DNA of 64,000 nucleotides from PALSA-894 sp963828625. Lineage in GTDB: Bacteria; Pseudomonadota; Alphaproteobacteria; Rhizobiales; Xanthobacteraceae. Positions 44,725 to 54,516 of this stretch are shown here, in pieces (positions within the stretch are counted from its first letter, which is position 1; each line of letters opens with the position of its first letter). The notes beneath the pieces are model-generated. The model had not been told where the DNA came from. It saw nothing but the letters and a program-made list of their open reading frames with translations, and ran no database searches. Position numbers and translations under genes: made by a program. The DNA is taken from NCBI GenBank assembly GCA_963828625.1, contig CAWHEX010000011.1, forward strand, positions 310,001-374,000, in the 5' to 3' direction.

Positions 44725-46227
44725 TCAGGCGGCCGTGGCGAAGCGCACACGGCTCCAGGCGTTTGCAATCAGCGGCCAGAACAGCGCGATCAGGCCGAGA
44801 GCCATGATCGTGCTCACCAGTCCGTTGGAGAAGAAGATGCCGAGCCCGCCCTGCGAGCCGAGCAGCGACTGGCGGAATGCTTCCTCGGCCTTGTCGCCAA
44901 GCACGATCGCGAGCACCAGCGGCGCGAGCGGGTAATTGCACTTCTTCAGCGCGTAGCCGATCACACCGAACACCAGCATCAGCACGACATCGAATACCGA
45001 GTTGTGCACCGTGTAGGCGCCGATGGCGCAGATCACGAGAATGACCGGCGCGATGATCGAGAACGGGATGCGCAGGATCGCGGCAAGGAGCGGCACGCAG
45101 GTCAGCACGATGATGAGGCCGACGAAGTTGCCGAGATACATCGAGGCGATCAGGCCCCAGACGAATTCCTTCTGCTCGACGAACAGCATCGGGCCGGGCT
45201 GAAGGCCCCAGATCAACAGGCCGCCGAGCAGAACCGCAGCGGTCGGCGAACCGGGCACGCCGAGCGCGAGCATCGGCAGCAGCGCCGAGGTGCCGGCGGC
45301 ATGCGCCGCGGTTTCCGGCGCGACGACGCCTTCGATCTCGCCCTGACCGAACCTGTGGCCGTTCTTCGAGACGCGCTTGGCGATGCCGTAGCTCATGAAC
45401 GAGGCAGGCGTCGCGCCGGCCGGCGTGATGCCCATCCAGCATCCGATGATGCAGGAGCGCAGCGACGTCGCCCAGTATTTCCCGAGTTCGACCCAGGTCT
45501 GGAACACGACCTTCGGGTTGATCTTCGCGTAGCCGCCGCGGAAGCTCAGGCCTTCTTCCATCGTGAGCAGGATCTCGCCGATGCCGAACAGGCCGATGAC
45601 GGCGATCAGGAAGTCGAAGCCGGTGAGCAATTCGGGAATGCCGAAGGTCAGGCGAAGCTGGCCGGTGACCTGATCGAGACCGACGGCCGCGAGCGCGAAT
45701 CCGATCATCATCGCGGCGATGGTTTTTGTGGGCGGTTCTTTGCTCATGCCGACGAAGGAGCAGAAGGCGAGGAAGTAGACCGCGAATTTTTCTGCGGGAC
45801 CGAACTGGAGCGCGAACTTCGCCACCAGCGGCGCCACCAGCGTGATCATGATGACGGCGAACAGCGCGCCGACGAACGACGACGTGAACGCGGCGGTCAG
45901 GGCTTCGCCGGCCTTGCCGGCGCGCGCCATCGGGTGGCCGTCGAACGTGGTCGCGACCGACCACGGCTCGCCCGGTATGTTGAAGAGGATCGACGTGATC
46001 GCGCCGCCGAACAGCGCGCCCCAGTAGATACACGAGAGCATGATGATCGCGGAGGTCGGCGACATCGAGAACGTCAACGGCAGCAGGATCGCGACGCCGT
46101 TTGCGCCGCCGAGTCCCGGCAGCACGCCGATGATCACGCCGAGCAGGATCCCGATCACCATTACCAGCAGATTGAACGGCTGGAGTACGGTGGCGAAACC
46201 CTGAAACAGATTGGCGATTTCTTCCAT
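44725..46227 (-). CDS. tctA: Tripartite tricarboxylate transporter large permease TctA
   Basis: The 500-residue protein has 11-12 membrane segments and the TctA signatures GVLPGLGGANGVAILLPLTF (about residues 34-53) and TAFTSSFVG and GIPELLTGFDFL. It is the main channel of the TctCBA secondary importer driven by the ion gradient. Placed directly before gntR-oxc-frc in the same direction, it probably imports oxalate or another di- or tricarboxylate; TctA proteins for aromatic acids are also known. Confidence 0.93.
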   Translation of the reverse strand: MEEIANLFQGFATVLQPFNLLVMVIGILLGVIIGVLPGLGGANGVAILLPLTFSMSPTSAIIMLSCIYWGALFGGAITSILFNIPGEPWSVATTFDGHPMARAGKAGEALTAAFTSSFVGALFAVIMITLVAPLVAKFALQFGPAEKFAVYFLAFCSFVGMSKEPPTKTIAAMMIGFALAAVGLDQVTGQLRLTFGIPELLTGFDFLIAVIGLFGIGEILLTMEEGLSFRGGYAKINPKVVFQTWVELGKYWATSLRSCIIGCWMGITPAGATPASFMSYGIAKRVSKNGHRFGQGEIEGVVAPETAAHAAGTSALLPMLALGVPGSPTAAVLLGGLLIWGLQPGPMLFVEQKEFVWGLIASMYLGNFVGLIIVLTCVPLLAAILRIPFSIIAPVILVICAIGAYTVHNSVFDVVLMLVFGVIGYALKKCNYPLAPLVLAIVLGDKAEEAFRQSLLGSQGGLGIFFSNGLVSTIMALGLIALFWPLIANAWSRVRFATAA

Positions 46228-46273
46228 TGCGGCGTCTTCCCCAAGTGCGACGGCAGCGCGGTTTCTTGTCTTG

Positions 46274-46775
46274 TTAGAGCCCGAGCATGTCTTCGAGCGG
46301 TCCCTTCGGCAGCGGAACGAGGAACCATTTCTCGAACATCAGGAACGCGAGCACGACGACGCCGAGCGCGACGCTGAGCGTGAGCACCCAGCTGTAGCGC
46401 CCGAGCCATTTCATGAAACCGGCGATGAGCAGGAACGAGGCGACGTAGAGTCCCAGCCACGGAACCGCCGCGACATAGATCGCGGTCGGGATGACGACCG
46501 ACGGCGACCTGCCGCAACTGTCCCCATTCGGCGAACAGCGCCGTTCCGTCGGATTTTAACGTGCGCGCAAGATTGAACAGCGTCGCGATCAGGATCGACA
46601 GTCCGACGTAGAACGGGAAGAACCCGGCCCGCGGGCCTTCCGCGCCCCAATTGATGCCGGCGATCCATGCGCCGTAGATCACGATCGCGGCGAACAGCAG
46701 AATGACGAGCGCGACGCCGATCTCGACGGACCGGTGCGACGGCCCGGCGCCGCTGGAATGAGTGCTATCGGACAT
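46274..46775 (-). CDS. tctB: Tripartite tricarboxylate transporter small permease TctB (single-base frameshift)
   Basis: The repaired 166-residue protein has four membrane helices: VEIGVALVILLFAAIVIYGA, FFPFYVGLSILIATLFNLA, then, after the frameshift, VIPTAIYVAAVPWLGLYVAS and TLSVALGVVVLAFLMFEKWF. An extra base near 46499 makes the second half unreadable in the first frame. The start at MSDSTHSSGAG (ATG 46775) and stop TAA 46274 were set by the family layout. It is the weakly conserved partner of TctA. Confidence 0.85.
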
Positions 46776-46840
46776 GATTTGGCTCCGGATGCGCGCGCGC
46801 AACCGGCGGGCCTGGCCCGCCGGTCACGCGTGATGCGATA

Positions 46841-47869
46841 TCAGTTGGTGCCGGCGAGGAAGCCTGCGTCCTTCATCAGGTCGCGGTGGCGCGCTTCTTC
46901 CTTCTCGACCCACTTGGCGTAGTCGGCGCCGGTCATGAAGGTCTGGTTGAACGCACCGTTCTTCATCAGGTCCTTCCACTCCGGCGTCTCACGCACCTTC
47001 TTCAAGAGGTCGACGTAGAAGCTGACTTGGTCCGGCGTTGCGTTGGGCGTCATGAAGACGCCGCGCAGCATCAGATATTCCATGTCGAGGCCCTGCGACT
47101 TGCAGGTGGGAATGTCGCTCCACGCCTGATCGCCGGCGACCTTGTCGGTGTATTCGAGCTTGTGGCCGTCGAACACGCAGAGTGGGCGCAACTGCCCGCC
47201 GCGCCATTGCGCGACCGCCTCGATCGGATTGTTGACCGTCGAGTCGACGTGCTTGCCGACGAGTTGCACCGCGACCTCGCCGCCGCCGCGGTACGGAATG
47301 TAGGTGAACTTGGTGCCGGTGGATTTCTCGACCGCGACCGTGATGATCTGGTCTTCCTGCTTCGAGCCGGTGCCACCCATCTTGAATTGTCCGGGCGGTG
47401 CGGCCTTCACGGCGTCGATGTATTCCTTCACGCTCTTGTACGGCGTCTCGGCGTTGACCCACAGGATGAACTCGTCGAGCGCCATCATGGCGACCGGGGT
47501 CAGATCCTTCCAGTTGACCGGAATGCCGGTGCCGAGCGGGGTGGTGAACAGGTTCGACAACGTAATGATGAGCTTGTGCGGATTGCCGCGCGAACCCTTC
47601 ACGTCGAGGAAGCCTTCGCCGCCGGCGCCGCCGGCCTTGTTGATGACCACCATCGACTGCTTCATCAGGCCGTGTTTCGTCACGATGCCCTGGATGACGC
47701 GCGCCATCTGATCGGCGCCGCCGCCGGTGCCGGCCGGCACGATGAACTCGACGGGACGTGTCGGCTCCCACGCAGCCATTGCGGGTGCCGCGGAGACTGT
47801 CAGCGCTGCGGCGCCGAGCGTCGCAGCAAACAACCGATGGCTGTTCTTTCCGGAAAACGGGATTTTCAT
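46841..47869 (-). CDS. tctC: Tripartite tricarboxylate transporter solute-binding protein TctC
   Basis: The 342-residue protein starts at MKIPFSGKNSHRLFAATLGA, a signal peptide cleaved near PAMA. The mature part begins WEPTRPVEFIVPAGTGGGAD, the standard TctC ligand loop, with PYRGGGEVAVQLVGKHVDST later. It captures the carboxylate in the periplasm for TctAB. It is the first gene of the tctCBA-gntR-oxc-frc run. Confidence 0.92.
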   Translation of the reverse strand: MKIPFSGKNSHRLFAATLGAAALTVSAAPAMAAWEPTRPVEFIVPAGTGGGADQMARVIQGIVTKHGLMKQSMVVINKAGGAGGEGFLDVKGSRGNPHKLIITLSNLFTTPLGTGIPVNWKDLTPVAMMALDEFILWVNAETPYKSVKEYIDAVKAAPPGQFKMGGTGSKQEDQIITVAVEKSTGTKFTYIPYRGGGEVAVQLVGKHVDSTVNNPIEAVAQWRGGQLRPLCVFDGHKLEYTDKVAGDQAWSDIPTCKSQGLDMEYLMLRGVFMTPNATPDQVSFYVDLLKKVRETPEWKDLMKNGAFNQTFMTGADYAKWVEKEEARHRDLMKDAGFLAGTN

Positions 47870-48377
47870 GCGTCTCTCCCCATAGAAATTTTGTCGTCCC
47901 CGCCGGGCTGTCGCCGGCTTAGCGGGCCTGCCCGCGCCTTGTTCTGGCGTGGGCAAAATCCCGTCTCCTTTAGTCGATTATAAAGTATGCCAAGAAGCAA
48001 GTGGAATCAGATCGGCGCGTGTCGAATTGGTGCGGCGCACGCTAAACGACTGACGGTGCGGCAATTTATCCGATTTTGTCGCTCCTGCCCCGGTGCCTCC
48101 CGGCTCATTTCGGCGGGCGAAATCTCTTCAAATACAAGAAAATTTGGCGATTTGGCCCGCTGCCCGCAGGGAGTCGGTAGTACTCGGTGAGAAGTGCGGG
48201 CGGGTGCGCCGCGAGACGACGGCACGCAACTTTGCGGCGATCTGCGGCTCGTTCTTAAACTCGCCGTAGAGGCGTTGTCGCGATGGCGTTGGCAGGGGCC
48301 GCGTCGACGCTTGAGATAAGCGCGCTCCTCTGGTCCAAATCCTAATCGCCCGAAAGGTGTCCGTTGCGGGAGGCTTC
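47870..48377. other. 508-base intergenic region, divergent promoters
   Basis: This is the longest gene-free stretch of the window. It separates the divergent tctC and mobA-like genes and is less GC-rich around 47965-48000 and 48060-48150. Open frames crossing it on the minus strand (for example 48007-48435) have no recognisable motif and run into the start of the plus-strand gene. I see no strong hairpin terminator, tRNA or riboswitch. A GGGAGG ribosome site for the plus gene lies at 48366-48371. Confidence 0.5.
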
Positions 48378-50300
48378 GTGCAATTTCATCTGAACGGCTT
48401 CGAGCCCGGCGACCCGGAGATTTCCGACCGGTCACAGCGCTATCCCACGCCGGGATCGACCGGCTCGCTTCCGGAGGAGGTCGATGTCCTCATCGTCGGC
48501 TGTGGACCGGCCGGGCTGACGCTGGCGGCTCAACTGTCCGCCTTTCCCGACATCAAGACCTGCATCGTCGAGCAGAAGGAAGGTCCGCTGCGTCGCGGAC
48601 AGGCCGATGGCATCGCCTGCCGCACGATGGAGATGTTCGAGGCCTATGGTTTTGCCGAGCGCGTGCTGAAGGAAGCCTGCTGGATCAACGAGACGACGTT
48701 CTGGAAGCCGGACGACAAGCAGCGCGAGAACATCGTGCGCAGCGGACGCGTGCAGGACGTCGAAGACGGACTGTCCGAGTTTCCGCATGTCGTTCTGAAC
48801 CAGGCACGCGTGCATGACTTCTATCTGGACGTCATGCGCAAATCTCCGGCAGCGCTCGAGCCCTACTATGCGCGACGTCTCATCGATCTTGAGATCGACG
48901 AGACAGCCTCCGGCGACAATGCCGATCCGTATCAGGTGACCGCGCGGCTTGATCGGCTCACGCCGGAGCACGAAGGGCAAACCGAGACGGTCAAGGCGCG
49001 CTACGTGGTTGGTTGCGACGGCGCGCGCAGCACCGTGCGTAAGAGCATCGGACGTACGCTGCACGGCGACTCCGCCAATCACGCCTGGGGTGTGATGGAT
49101 GTGCTGGCGGTCACTGATTTCCCGGATGTTCGCTTCAAATCTCTGATCCAGTCCGCCAACCACGGCAGCATCATCATCATCCCGCGGGAAGGCGGTTATC
49201 TTTTCCGCCTGTACATCGAGTTGGACAAGCTCGGCGCGGGCGAACGGGTTTCAAACCGCAACATCACCGCGGACGATCTAATCGCCGGCGCGCGGCGGAT
49301 TCTGAATCCCCATACGCTCGACGTGAAGGAGGTTGCGTGGTGGTCGGTCTACGAGATTGGCCAGCGCCTCTGCGACAAATTCGATGACGTACCGGAAGAG
49401 CAAGTCGCGCAGCGTCTGCCGCGTGTGTTCATCGCCGGCGACGCCTGCCACACGCACTCACCGAAAGCCGGGCAGGGCATGAACGTGTCCATGCAGGATG
49501 GCTTCAATCTCGGCTGGAAGCTGGCGTCGGTGCTGCGCAAGCGATGCGCGCCGCACCTGCTGCATAGCTACTCGGCGGAACGCCAGGCCATCGCCAAGGA
49601 GCTGATCGACTTTGATCGCGAATGGGCGGCCTTGCTTGCCTCAAGCAAGGGGTTCGATGCGGCCGAGACGCAGAAATATTTCGTCAGGCACGGCCGCTAC
49701 ACCGCCGGAACGGCGGCGCATTACCGTCCGTCGCTCCTGACCGGCGAGTCGACCCATCAGCATCTCGCCGCGGGGCTGACGATCGGCATGCGCTTTCACT
49801 CCGCGCCCGTCATCCGCGTTGCGGACGCGAAACCCGTTCATCTCGGCCATGCCGTCAAGGCGGACGGCCGCTGGCGCGTCTTCGCGTTTGCGGGCGTGCA
49901 GGACTCTGCAGCGTCCGGCTCCGGCATCCGCGGGCTGTGCGATTTTCTTGCCGAGGCGCGCGAGTCGCCAGTGAAAAAATACACGCCGGCGGGCGAGGAC
50001 ATCGACGCGGTGATCGACGTTCGTGCGATCTTCCAGCAAAGCCATCAAGAGCTCGCCGTCGAGGCGATGCCGTCATTGCTGCTGCCCCGCAAGGGGCGCT
50101 TCGGCCTCTGCGACTACGAGAAAATCTTCAGTCCCGATCTCAAGAGCGGCAATGACATCTTCACAACGCGCGGCATCGATCGCGCGCGCGGCTGCATGGT
50201 GATTGTGCGGCCGGACCAGTACGTCGCGCATGTCCTGCCGCTCGACGGCTACGCGGAACTCGCGGCGTACTTCGACGGCTTCATGACGCAGAACGGCTGA
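48378..50300 (+). CDS. mobA: FAD-dependent phenol hydroxylase family, 3-hydroxybenzoate 4-monooxygenase-like
   Basis: The 640-residue flavoprotein starts at a GTG reading QFHLNGFEPGDP; the length equals that of Comamonas MobA (639). The FAD motif GCGPAG lies at residues 41-46, with VVGCDGARSTVRKSIG (DG motif) and FIAGDACHTHSPKAGQGMN (GD motif) later, and a C-terminal thioredoxin-like domain as in phenol hydroxylases. It would turn 3-hydroxybenzoate into protocatechuate with NADPH and O2, feeding LigAB. Other phenol hydroxylases of the same family are the alternative. It is probably monocistronic. Confidence 0.8.
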   Translation: MQFHLNGFEPGDPEISDRSQRYPTPGSTGSLPEEVDVLIVGCGPAGLTLAAQLSAFPDIKTCIVEQKEGPLRRGQADGIACRTMEMFEAYGFAERVLKEACWINETTFWKPDDKQRENIVRSGRVQDVEDGLSEFPHVVLNQARVHDFYLDVMRKSPAALEPYYARRLIDLEIDETASGDNADPYQVTARLDRLTPEHEGQTETVKARYVVGCDGARSTVRKSIGRTLHGDSANHAWGVMDVLAVTDFPDVRFKSLIQSANHGSIIIIPREGGYLFRLYIELDKLGAGERVSNRNITADDLIAGARRILNPHTLDVKEVAWWSVYEIGQRLCDKFDDVPEEQVAQRLPRVFIAGDACHTHSPKAGQGMNVSMQDGFNLGWKLASVLRKRCAPHLLHSYSAERQAIAKELIDFDREWAALLASSKGFDAAETQKYFVRHGRYTAGTAAHYRPSLLTGESTHQHLAAGLTIGMRFHSAPVIRVADAKPVHLGHAVKADGRWRVFAFAGVQDSAASGSGIRGLCDFLAEARESPVKKYTPAGEDIDAVIDVRAIFQQSHQELAVEAMPSLLLPRKGRFGLCDYEKIFSPDLKSGNDIFTTRGIDRARGCMVIVRPDQYVAHVLPLDGYAELAAYFDGFMTQNG

Positions 50301-50307
50301 AGGCGAC

Positions 50308-50757
50308 TTAGGCCGCCTTCAGCCGCACGGTTTCCGGTACCGGCAGCGGCTTGTTGGCCGAGCCCTCGATCGACTCGACCGTCATGAAAATCATGTCCTG
50401 GTCGCCGAGGTTTTCCAGATCGTGCACCTTGAACTCGCCCGCGCCGTAGGTCTCGTGGCGTGTCTCGCCCGGATGGTACGAGTATTCGACCGTCGTGCCG
50501 TCCATCAGGTGCTGCCGGCCGCGCCCGCCGTTCACCGCGGTCCAGAAATAGTTCAGCACGTGGCGGTGAAAGCCGATGCGCTCGCCCGGCTTGAGGCGGA
50601 TCGTCCACACGCGCAGCTTGTCGGTTTCGGACAGAAGCTCGGAGCCCACGCAGCCGTTCGGCTTCTCGGCCTCGCGCGCGAATTCGGCTTTCAGCGCCGG
50701 CGACCACTCCACATTCACGTGGCTGTTCGAGGTCTTTTCCTTCATGGACATCGCCAT
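50308..50757 (-). CDS. Cupin-domain protein
   Basis: The 149-residue protein is a single-domain cupin: LKPGERIGFHRHVLNYFWTA supplies His ligands of motif 1 and the later TRHETYGAGEFKVHDLENLG resembles motif 2. Metal binding is likely. The substrate is unknown. It converges on the mobA-like gene with a 7-base gap. Confidence 0.7.
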   Translation of the reverse strand: MAMSMKEKTSNSHVNVEWSPALKAEFAREAEKPNGCVGSELLSETDKLRVWTIRLKPGERIGFHRHVLNYFWTAVNGGRGRQHLMDGTTVEYSYHPGETRHETYGAGEFKVHDLENLGDQDMIFMTVESIEGSANKPLPVPETVRLKAA

Positions 50758-50812
50758 CGCATTCCTCCTGCGGATATGGGCTAGGCTATAGCAAGTTTCG
50801 GTTTGCGGCGGA

Positions 50813-52042
50813 ATGCCCGGAGGACTGCGTTTGGCGAATGTGCGAAGCGCGCTGGTGATCGGCGGCTCGATGAGTGGGCTGCTTGCCGCCCTCGCGCTCC
50901 GGCGGCACGGCTGGCAGGCCGAGATCTATGAGCGTGTGGGCGAGCCGCTGGCCGGGCGCGGCGCCGGGATCGTGGCGCAGCCGGAACTCAAGACGATCCT
51001 GCGCGCGCTAGGGCTCGATGCGGACCGCGATCTCGGGATCGAGGTGGCGGACCGGCTGATGTTCGCGCGCGACGGGCGCGTGACGCACAAGGTGCCGATC
51101 GCCCAGACCATGACGGCATGGGACCGCGTGTTCTTCCTGCTGAAAGCAGCGCTGCCCGAGGCGAACTACCATCGCGGCAAGGAACTGCGTCGCGTGGAGC
51201 AGGACGGGGCGGGCGTCACGGCGCACTTCGCGGATGGCTCGACGGCGCAGGGCGACATTCTGGTCGGCGCGGACGGCATCCGCTCGACAGTGCGGCAGCA
51301 GTTTCTTCCCGCGGTCGCACCGCTTTACGCGGGCTACACCGCGTGGCGCGGACTGGTCGCCGAAAGTGTGTTTCCGCCGGCGCTGCACGCGGAGCTGTTC
51401 GAGCAATTCTCCTTTTGCCTCCCCGACAACGAACAGATGCTCGGCTATCCGGTGGCGGGGCCGGACAACGATCTGCGGCCGGGCCATCGGCGTTACAATT
51501 TCGTCTGGTACCGGCCGGCGAGCGAGGAGCGCGAACTGCCGCGCCTGCTCACCGACGATTCCGGCCGCACGCACGTGCTCTCGATCCCGCCGCCGCTGAT
51601 TGCACGCGAGGTGATCGCTTCGATGCGCGAAGCGGCAGCGAAGGTGCTGGCCCCGCAGTTCGACGCGATGGTCGCCCTGTGCGAGCAGCCGTTTCTGCAG
51701 CCTATCTACGATCTTGAAGTGCCGCGCATGGCGTTCGGCCGTGTGGCGGTTCTCGGCGATGCGGCGTTCGTGGCGCGGCCGCACGTCGGCGCGGGCGTCG
51801 CGAAGGCCGCGCAGGATGCGCTCACGCTTGCTCAGTCTCTCGATGCGAACAAGGATGTGGAGGCTGCGCTAAAACAGTTCGAGCGGTCGCGTATCGCCGA
51901 GGGTGAGCGCATCATCGCGCGCGCGCGCCACCTTGGCGCCTACGTGCAGGCGGACCTGCGCACCGAAGCTGAGCGCGAATACGCCGCGCGCCACCGCACG
52001 CCCGAGGCGGTGCTGGCCGAAACCGCAATGATGGATTTTTGA
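50813..52042 (+). CDS. FAD-dependent aromatic monooxygenase (salicylate/2,6-dihydroxypyridine hydroxylase group)
   Basis: The 409-residue group A flavin monooxygenase has the N-terminal VIGGSMSGLLAALALRRHG, the DG motif ILVGADGIRSTVRQQF and the GD motif RVAVLGDAAFVARPHVGAG. The double Gly-Gly-Ser start is typical of the 2,6-dihydroxypyridine 3-hydroxylase branch. It would hydroxylate a ring with NAD(P)H and O2. The substrate is not known. The nudix gene follows after 6 bases. Confidence 0.83.
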   Translation: MPGGLRLANVRSALVIGGSMSGLLAALALRRHGWQAEIYERVGEPLAGRGAGIVAQPELKTILRALGLDADRDLGIEVADRLMFARDGRVTHKVPIAQTMTAWDRVFFLLKAALPEANYHRGKELRRVEQDGAGVTAHFADGSTAQGDILVGADGIRSTVRQQFLPAVAPLYAGYTAWRGLVAESVFPPALHAELFEQFSFCLPDNEQMLGYPVAGPDNDLRPGHRRYNFVWYRPASEERELPRLLTDDSGRTHVLSIPPPLIAREVIASMREAAAKVLAPQFDAMVALCEQPFLQPIYDLEVPRMAFGRVAVLGDAAFVARPHVGAGVAKAAQDALTLAQSLDANKDVEAALKQFERSRIAEGERIIARARHLGAYVQADLRTEAEREYAARHRTPEAVLAETAMMDF

Positions 52043-52048
52043 GTCTCA

Positions 52049-52675
52049 ATGTTTCCGTTCGGCGATGCCACACGCAAGCTGATCGCGCAACGATGCGCGG
52101 CGTTTGTCCGCGTGCCGGGTGATCCGTCGCCCGAGCTCAAGCACGCGGCTGTCGCGATCACGCTCGTCGATAATGATGACGGCACGGGCGAAACTGCGCT
52201 GATCCTCACCGGCCGCGTCTCCGGCCTGCGCTCCCACGGCGGACAATGGGCGATGCCGGGAGGGCGTATCGATCCGGGCGAAACGCCGGTTGCCGCAGCG
52301 CTACGCGAACTTTCCGAGGAGATCGGGCTCGAACTGACGCCCGACGATATCCTCGGCGCGCTCGACGATTATCCGACGCGCTCGGGCTATCTCATCACGC
52401 CGGTGGTGGTGTGGGGCGGGCATCATCCGCCGCTGCGGCTCAATCCGCAGGAGGTCGCTTCGATCCGGCGCATTGCGCTCGCCGACATCGCGCGCGAGGA
52501 CGCGGTCGAATTCGACAGCATCCCGGAGAGCGCGCGGCGCGTCGTGCGGCTGAACGTGCAGGGCCGCACCATCCACGCACCGACTGCGGCGATGATCTAT
52601 CAATTCCGCGAGGTGCTCGCGGGACGGGACACACGCGTCGCCGATCTGGAGCAGCCGGTGTTTGCCTGGCGGTAA
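52049..52675 (+). CDS. Nudix hydrolase (CoA pyrophosphatase-like)
   Basis: The 208-residue protein has a full Nudix box spanning about residues 71-93: GRIDPGE, then RELSEEIGL, with the metal-binding Glu residues. The preceding SHGGQWAMPGG fits CoA-type nudix proteins, whose UPF0035 motif lies next to the box. It probably hydrolyses CoA or another nucleoside-diphosphate compound. Confidence 0.83.
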   Translation: MFPFGDATRKLIAQRCAAFVRVPGDPSPELKHAAVAITLVDNDDGTGETALILTGRVSGLRSHGGQWAMPGGRIDPGETPVAAALRELSEEIGLELTPDDILGALDDYPTRSGYLITPVVVWGGHHPPLRLNPQEVASIRRIALADIAREDAVEFDSIPESARRVVRLNVQGRTIHAPTAAMIYQFREVLAGRDTRVADLEQPVFAWR

Positions 52676-52713
52676 TTTGCGGCGCGCCGGGGAAGGCGCT
52701 TCGCTTCTTCGCC

Positions 52714-53790
52714 CTACAATCCCAGCAGCTTCTTCGCGTTTCCGCCGCAGATCGCCGCGACGGTCTTCGCGTCGAGCGATTCCGTGCCCGCGACGTGACC
52801 GACCGGATCGTAGTCCGCCATGTCGAACGGATAGTCGGTGCCCATGATGATGTGGTCCGCGCCGAACACCTTCACGAGATATTCAAGCTGGTGCGGCGTG
52901 AACACGATCGTGTCGAAGTAGATGCGCTTCAGGTATTCGGTCGGCGGCTTGGGGAGATTGTTGGCGACGTCGGTCCGCGCGCCCCAGGCATGATCGATGC
53001 GGCCCGAATAGCCGCCGAGATAGCCGCCGCCGTGCACGGCGAGGATCTTCAGGTTCGGGTGACGCTCCAGCACGCCATCGAAGATCAGGTAGTGCAGCGC
53101 GACCGTGGTATCGAGCGGATTGCCGATCACGTTGGAGAAATAGAGCCGCGCGAAGCGGTCGCCTTGCGTGAAGCCGTTCGGATGGATCACGACGAGCGCG
53201 CCCAGTTCCTCGGCCTTGGCCCAGAACGGCGCGAAGGCCGGATCGGAGAGCTCGCGCCCCGCCACGTTGGTGAGAATCTGGCAGCCCTTGAAGCCGAGCT
53301 GCTTCATCGAGCGTTCAAGCTCCTTCGCGGCCTCGTGGCCGTCCTGCATCGGCACGGTGCCGAGCGCGACGAAACGGTCCGGCTTGCGCGCGACATATTC
53401 GGCGATGCCGTCGTTGAGCACGCGGATCGCCTTCACGCCAATCTCGGTCGGCACGGTGAAATAGCATTGCGGCGGCGGCGGCATGACGAGCTGCATGTCG
53501 AGGCCCATGTCGTCCATGTCCTTGAGGCGCTCGTCGAGGCCGTTCTGCAGCCCTGTCATGCGAGTGCGGCGGTCGGCTTCCTGCTTGGCGTTGAGCGCCT
53601 TCACGTTGGGAGTCGCAAAATGGCCGAGCGGAATGGTGGAGGCATCGATGTGCGGTTGCGCGATCGCCGCCGCCGCAGGCACGCCGACATGCGAATGGAT
53701 ATCGATGGTGGTCGACTTCGGCCGGATCTCGCGGCCGGGTTTGCCCTGCGGGCGCGCGGCGCTCGGGCCGTAGCGATTGGTGTCGGTCAC
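52714..53790 (-). CDS. ACMSD-type amidohydrolase (decarboxylase/hydratase family)
   Basis: The 358-residue TIM-barrel protein has the metal motif TIDIHSHVGV (H-x-H), His in VVIHPNGF, VHGGGYLGGYSGRIDHAWG and the metal Asp in IIMGTDYPFDM. This is the layout of aminocarboxymuconate-semialdehyde decarboxylase relatives, which include LigW, gamma-resorcylate decarboxylase and the LigJ hydratase. It therefore fits aromatic-acid breakdown, but the exact reaction is open. It lies just upstream of a second Liv-type importer, 15 bases before LivF2 in the reverse orientation order (53806). Confidence 0.82.
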   Translation of the reverse strand: MTDTNRYGPSAARPQGKPGREIRPKSTTIDIHSHVGVPAAAAIAQPHIDASTIPLGHFATPNVKALNAKQEADRRTRMTGLQNGLDERLKDMDDMGLDMQLVMPPPPQCYFTVPTEIGVKAIRVLNDGIAEYVARKPDRFVALGTVPMQDGHEAAKELERSMKQLGFKGCQILTNVAGRELSDPAFAPFWAKAEELGALVVIHPNGFTQGDRFARLYFSNVIGNPLDTTVALHYLIFDGVLERHPNLKILAVHGGGYLGGYSGRIDHAWGARTDVANNLPKPPTEYLKRIYFDTIVFTPHQLEYLVKVFGADHIIMGTDYPFDMADYDPVGHVAGTESLDAKTVAAICGGNAKKLLGL

Positions 53791-53805
53791 GTTTCTTGCT
53801 CCCTT

Positions 53806-54516
53806 TCAGAATACGCCCAGATGCTGCGCGATGATCTTGTCGTTGGTGCGCGTTTCGGCCGAGGTGCCGGAAAACACCACCGCGCCGGTATTCACGATCA
53901 CCACGTCGTCCGCAAGGTCGAGGGTGAGCTTGATGTTCTGCTCGACCAGCACGATCGAGAGCCCTTCGGCCTTCAATTGCGCGATGGTGCGGCCTACTTC
54001 GGCCACGATCTGCGGCGCGAGCCCTTCGGACGGCTCGTCCATCAGCAGCACACGCGGGTTGCCCATCAGGGCGCGGCCGATCGCGAGCATCTGCTGCTCG
54101 CCGCCTGAGAGCGAGCCCGCGACCTGGGCGTGGCGTTCCTTCAGGCGCGGAAATAGCGCGAACACGCGCTCAAGCGACCATGCGCCGTTGTCGCGTGCCA
54201 GCCGGGCGACTTCCAAATTCTCGCGCACCGTGAGCGAGCGGAACACGCGCCGCCCCTGCGGGACGAGGCAGATGCCCTTGCGGGCGATGGCCTCGGGGGC
54301 AAGCCCCGCGACCTCCTCGCCGAACAACGCGATCGCGCCGCGGCGCGGGCGCAGGAATCCCATGATGGTCGCCATGCAGGTCGTCTTGCCGGCGCCGTTA
54401 CGGCCGAGCAGGCCGAGCAGGCGGCCGGGCTGCAGCGCGAAGCCGACGCCGTGCAGCACATGGCTGTCGCCGTAGTAGGTGTCGACATCGCGGATGCGCA
54501 GCGCCTCACTCGCCAA
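53806..54516 (-). CDS. livF: Branched-chain-type ABC transporter ATPase LivF (system 2)
   Basis: The 236-residue ATPase has Walker A GRNGAGKTT, signature LSGGEQQML and Walker B VLLMDEPSEGL. The start overlaps livG2 by 11 bases. The amidohydrolase gene follows 15 bases after its stop in the same direction, so they are probably cotranscribed and the importer may bring in that enzyme's substrate. Confidence 0.92.
   Translation of the reverse strand: MASEALRIRDVDTYYGDSHVLHGVGFALQPGRLLGLLGRNGAGKTTCMATIMGFLRPRRGAIALFGEEVAGLAPEAIARKGICLVPQGRRVFRSLTVRENLEVARLARDNGAWSLERVFALFPRLKERHAQVAGSLSGGEQQMLAIGRALMGNPRVLLMDEPSEGLAPQIVAEVGRTIAQLKAEGLSIVLVEQNIKLTLDLADDVVIVNTGAVVFSGTSAETRTNDKIIAQHLGVF

Noticed and set aside
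48007..48435. Open frame of 142 codons on the minus strand in the 508-base intergenic region
   Set aside because: It has no motif, an Arg/Ser/Pro-rich composition and no ribosome site, and it overlaps the start of the mobA-like gene.
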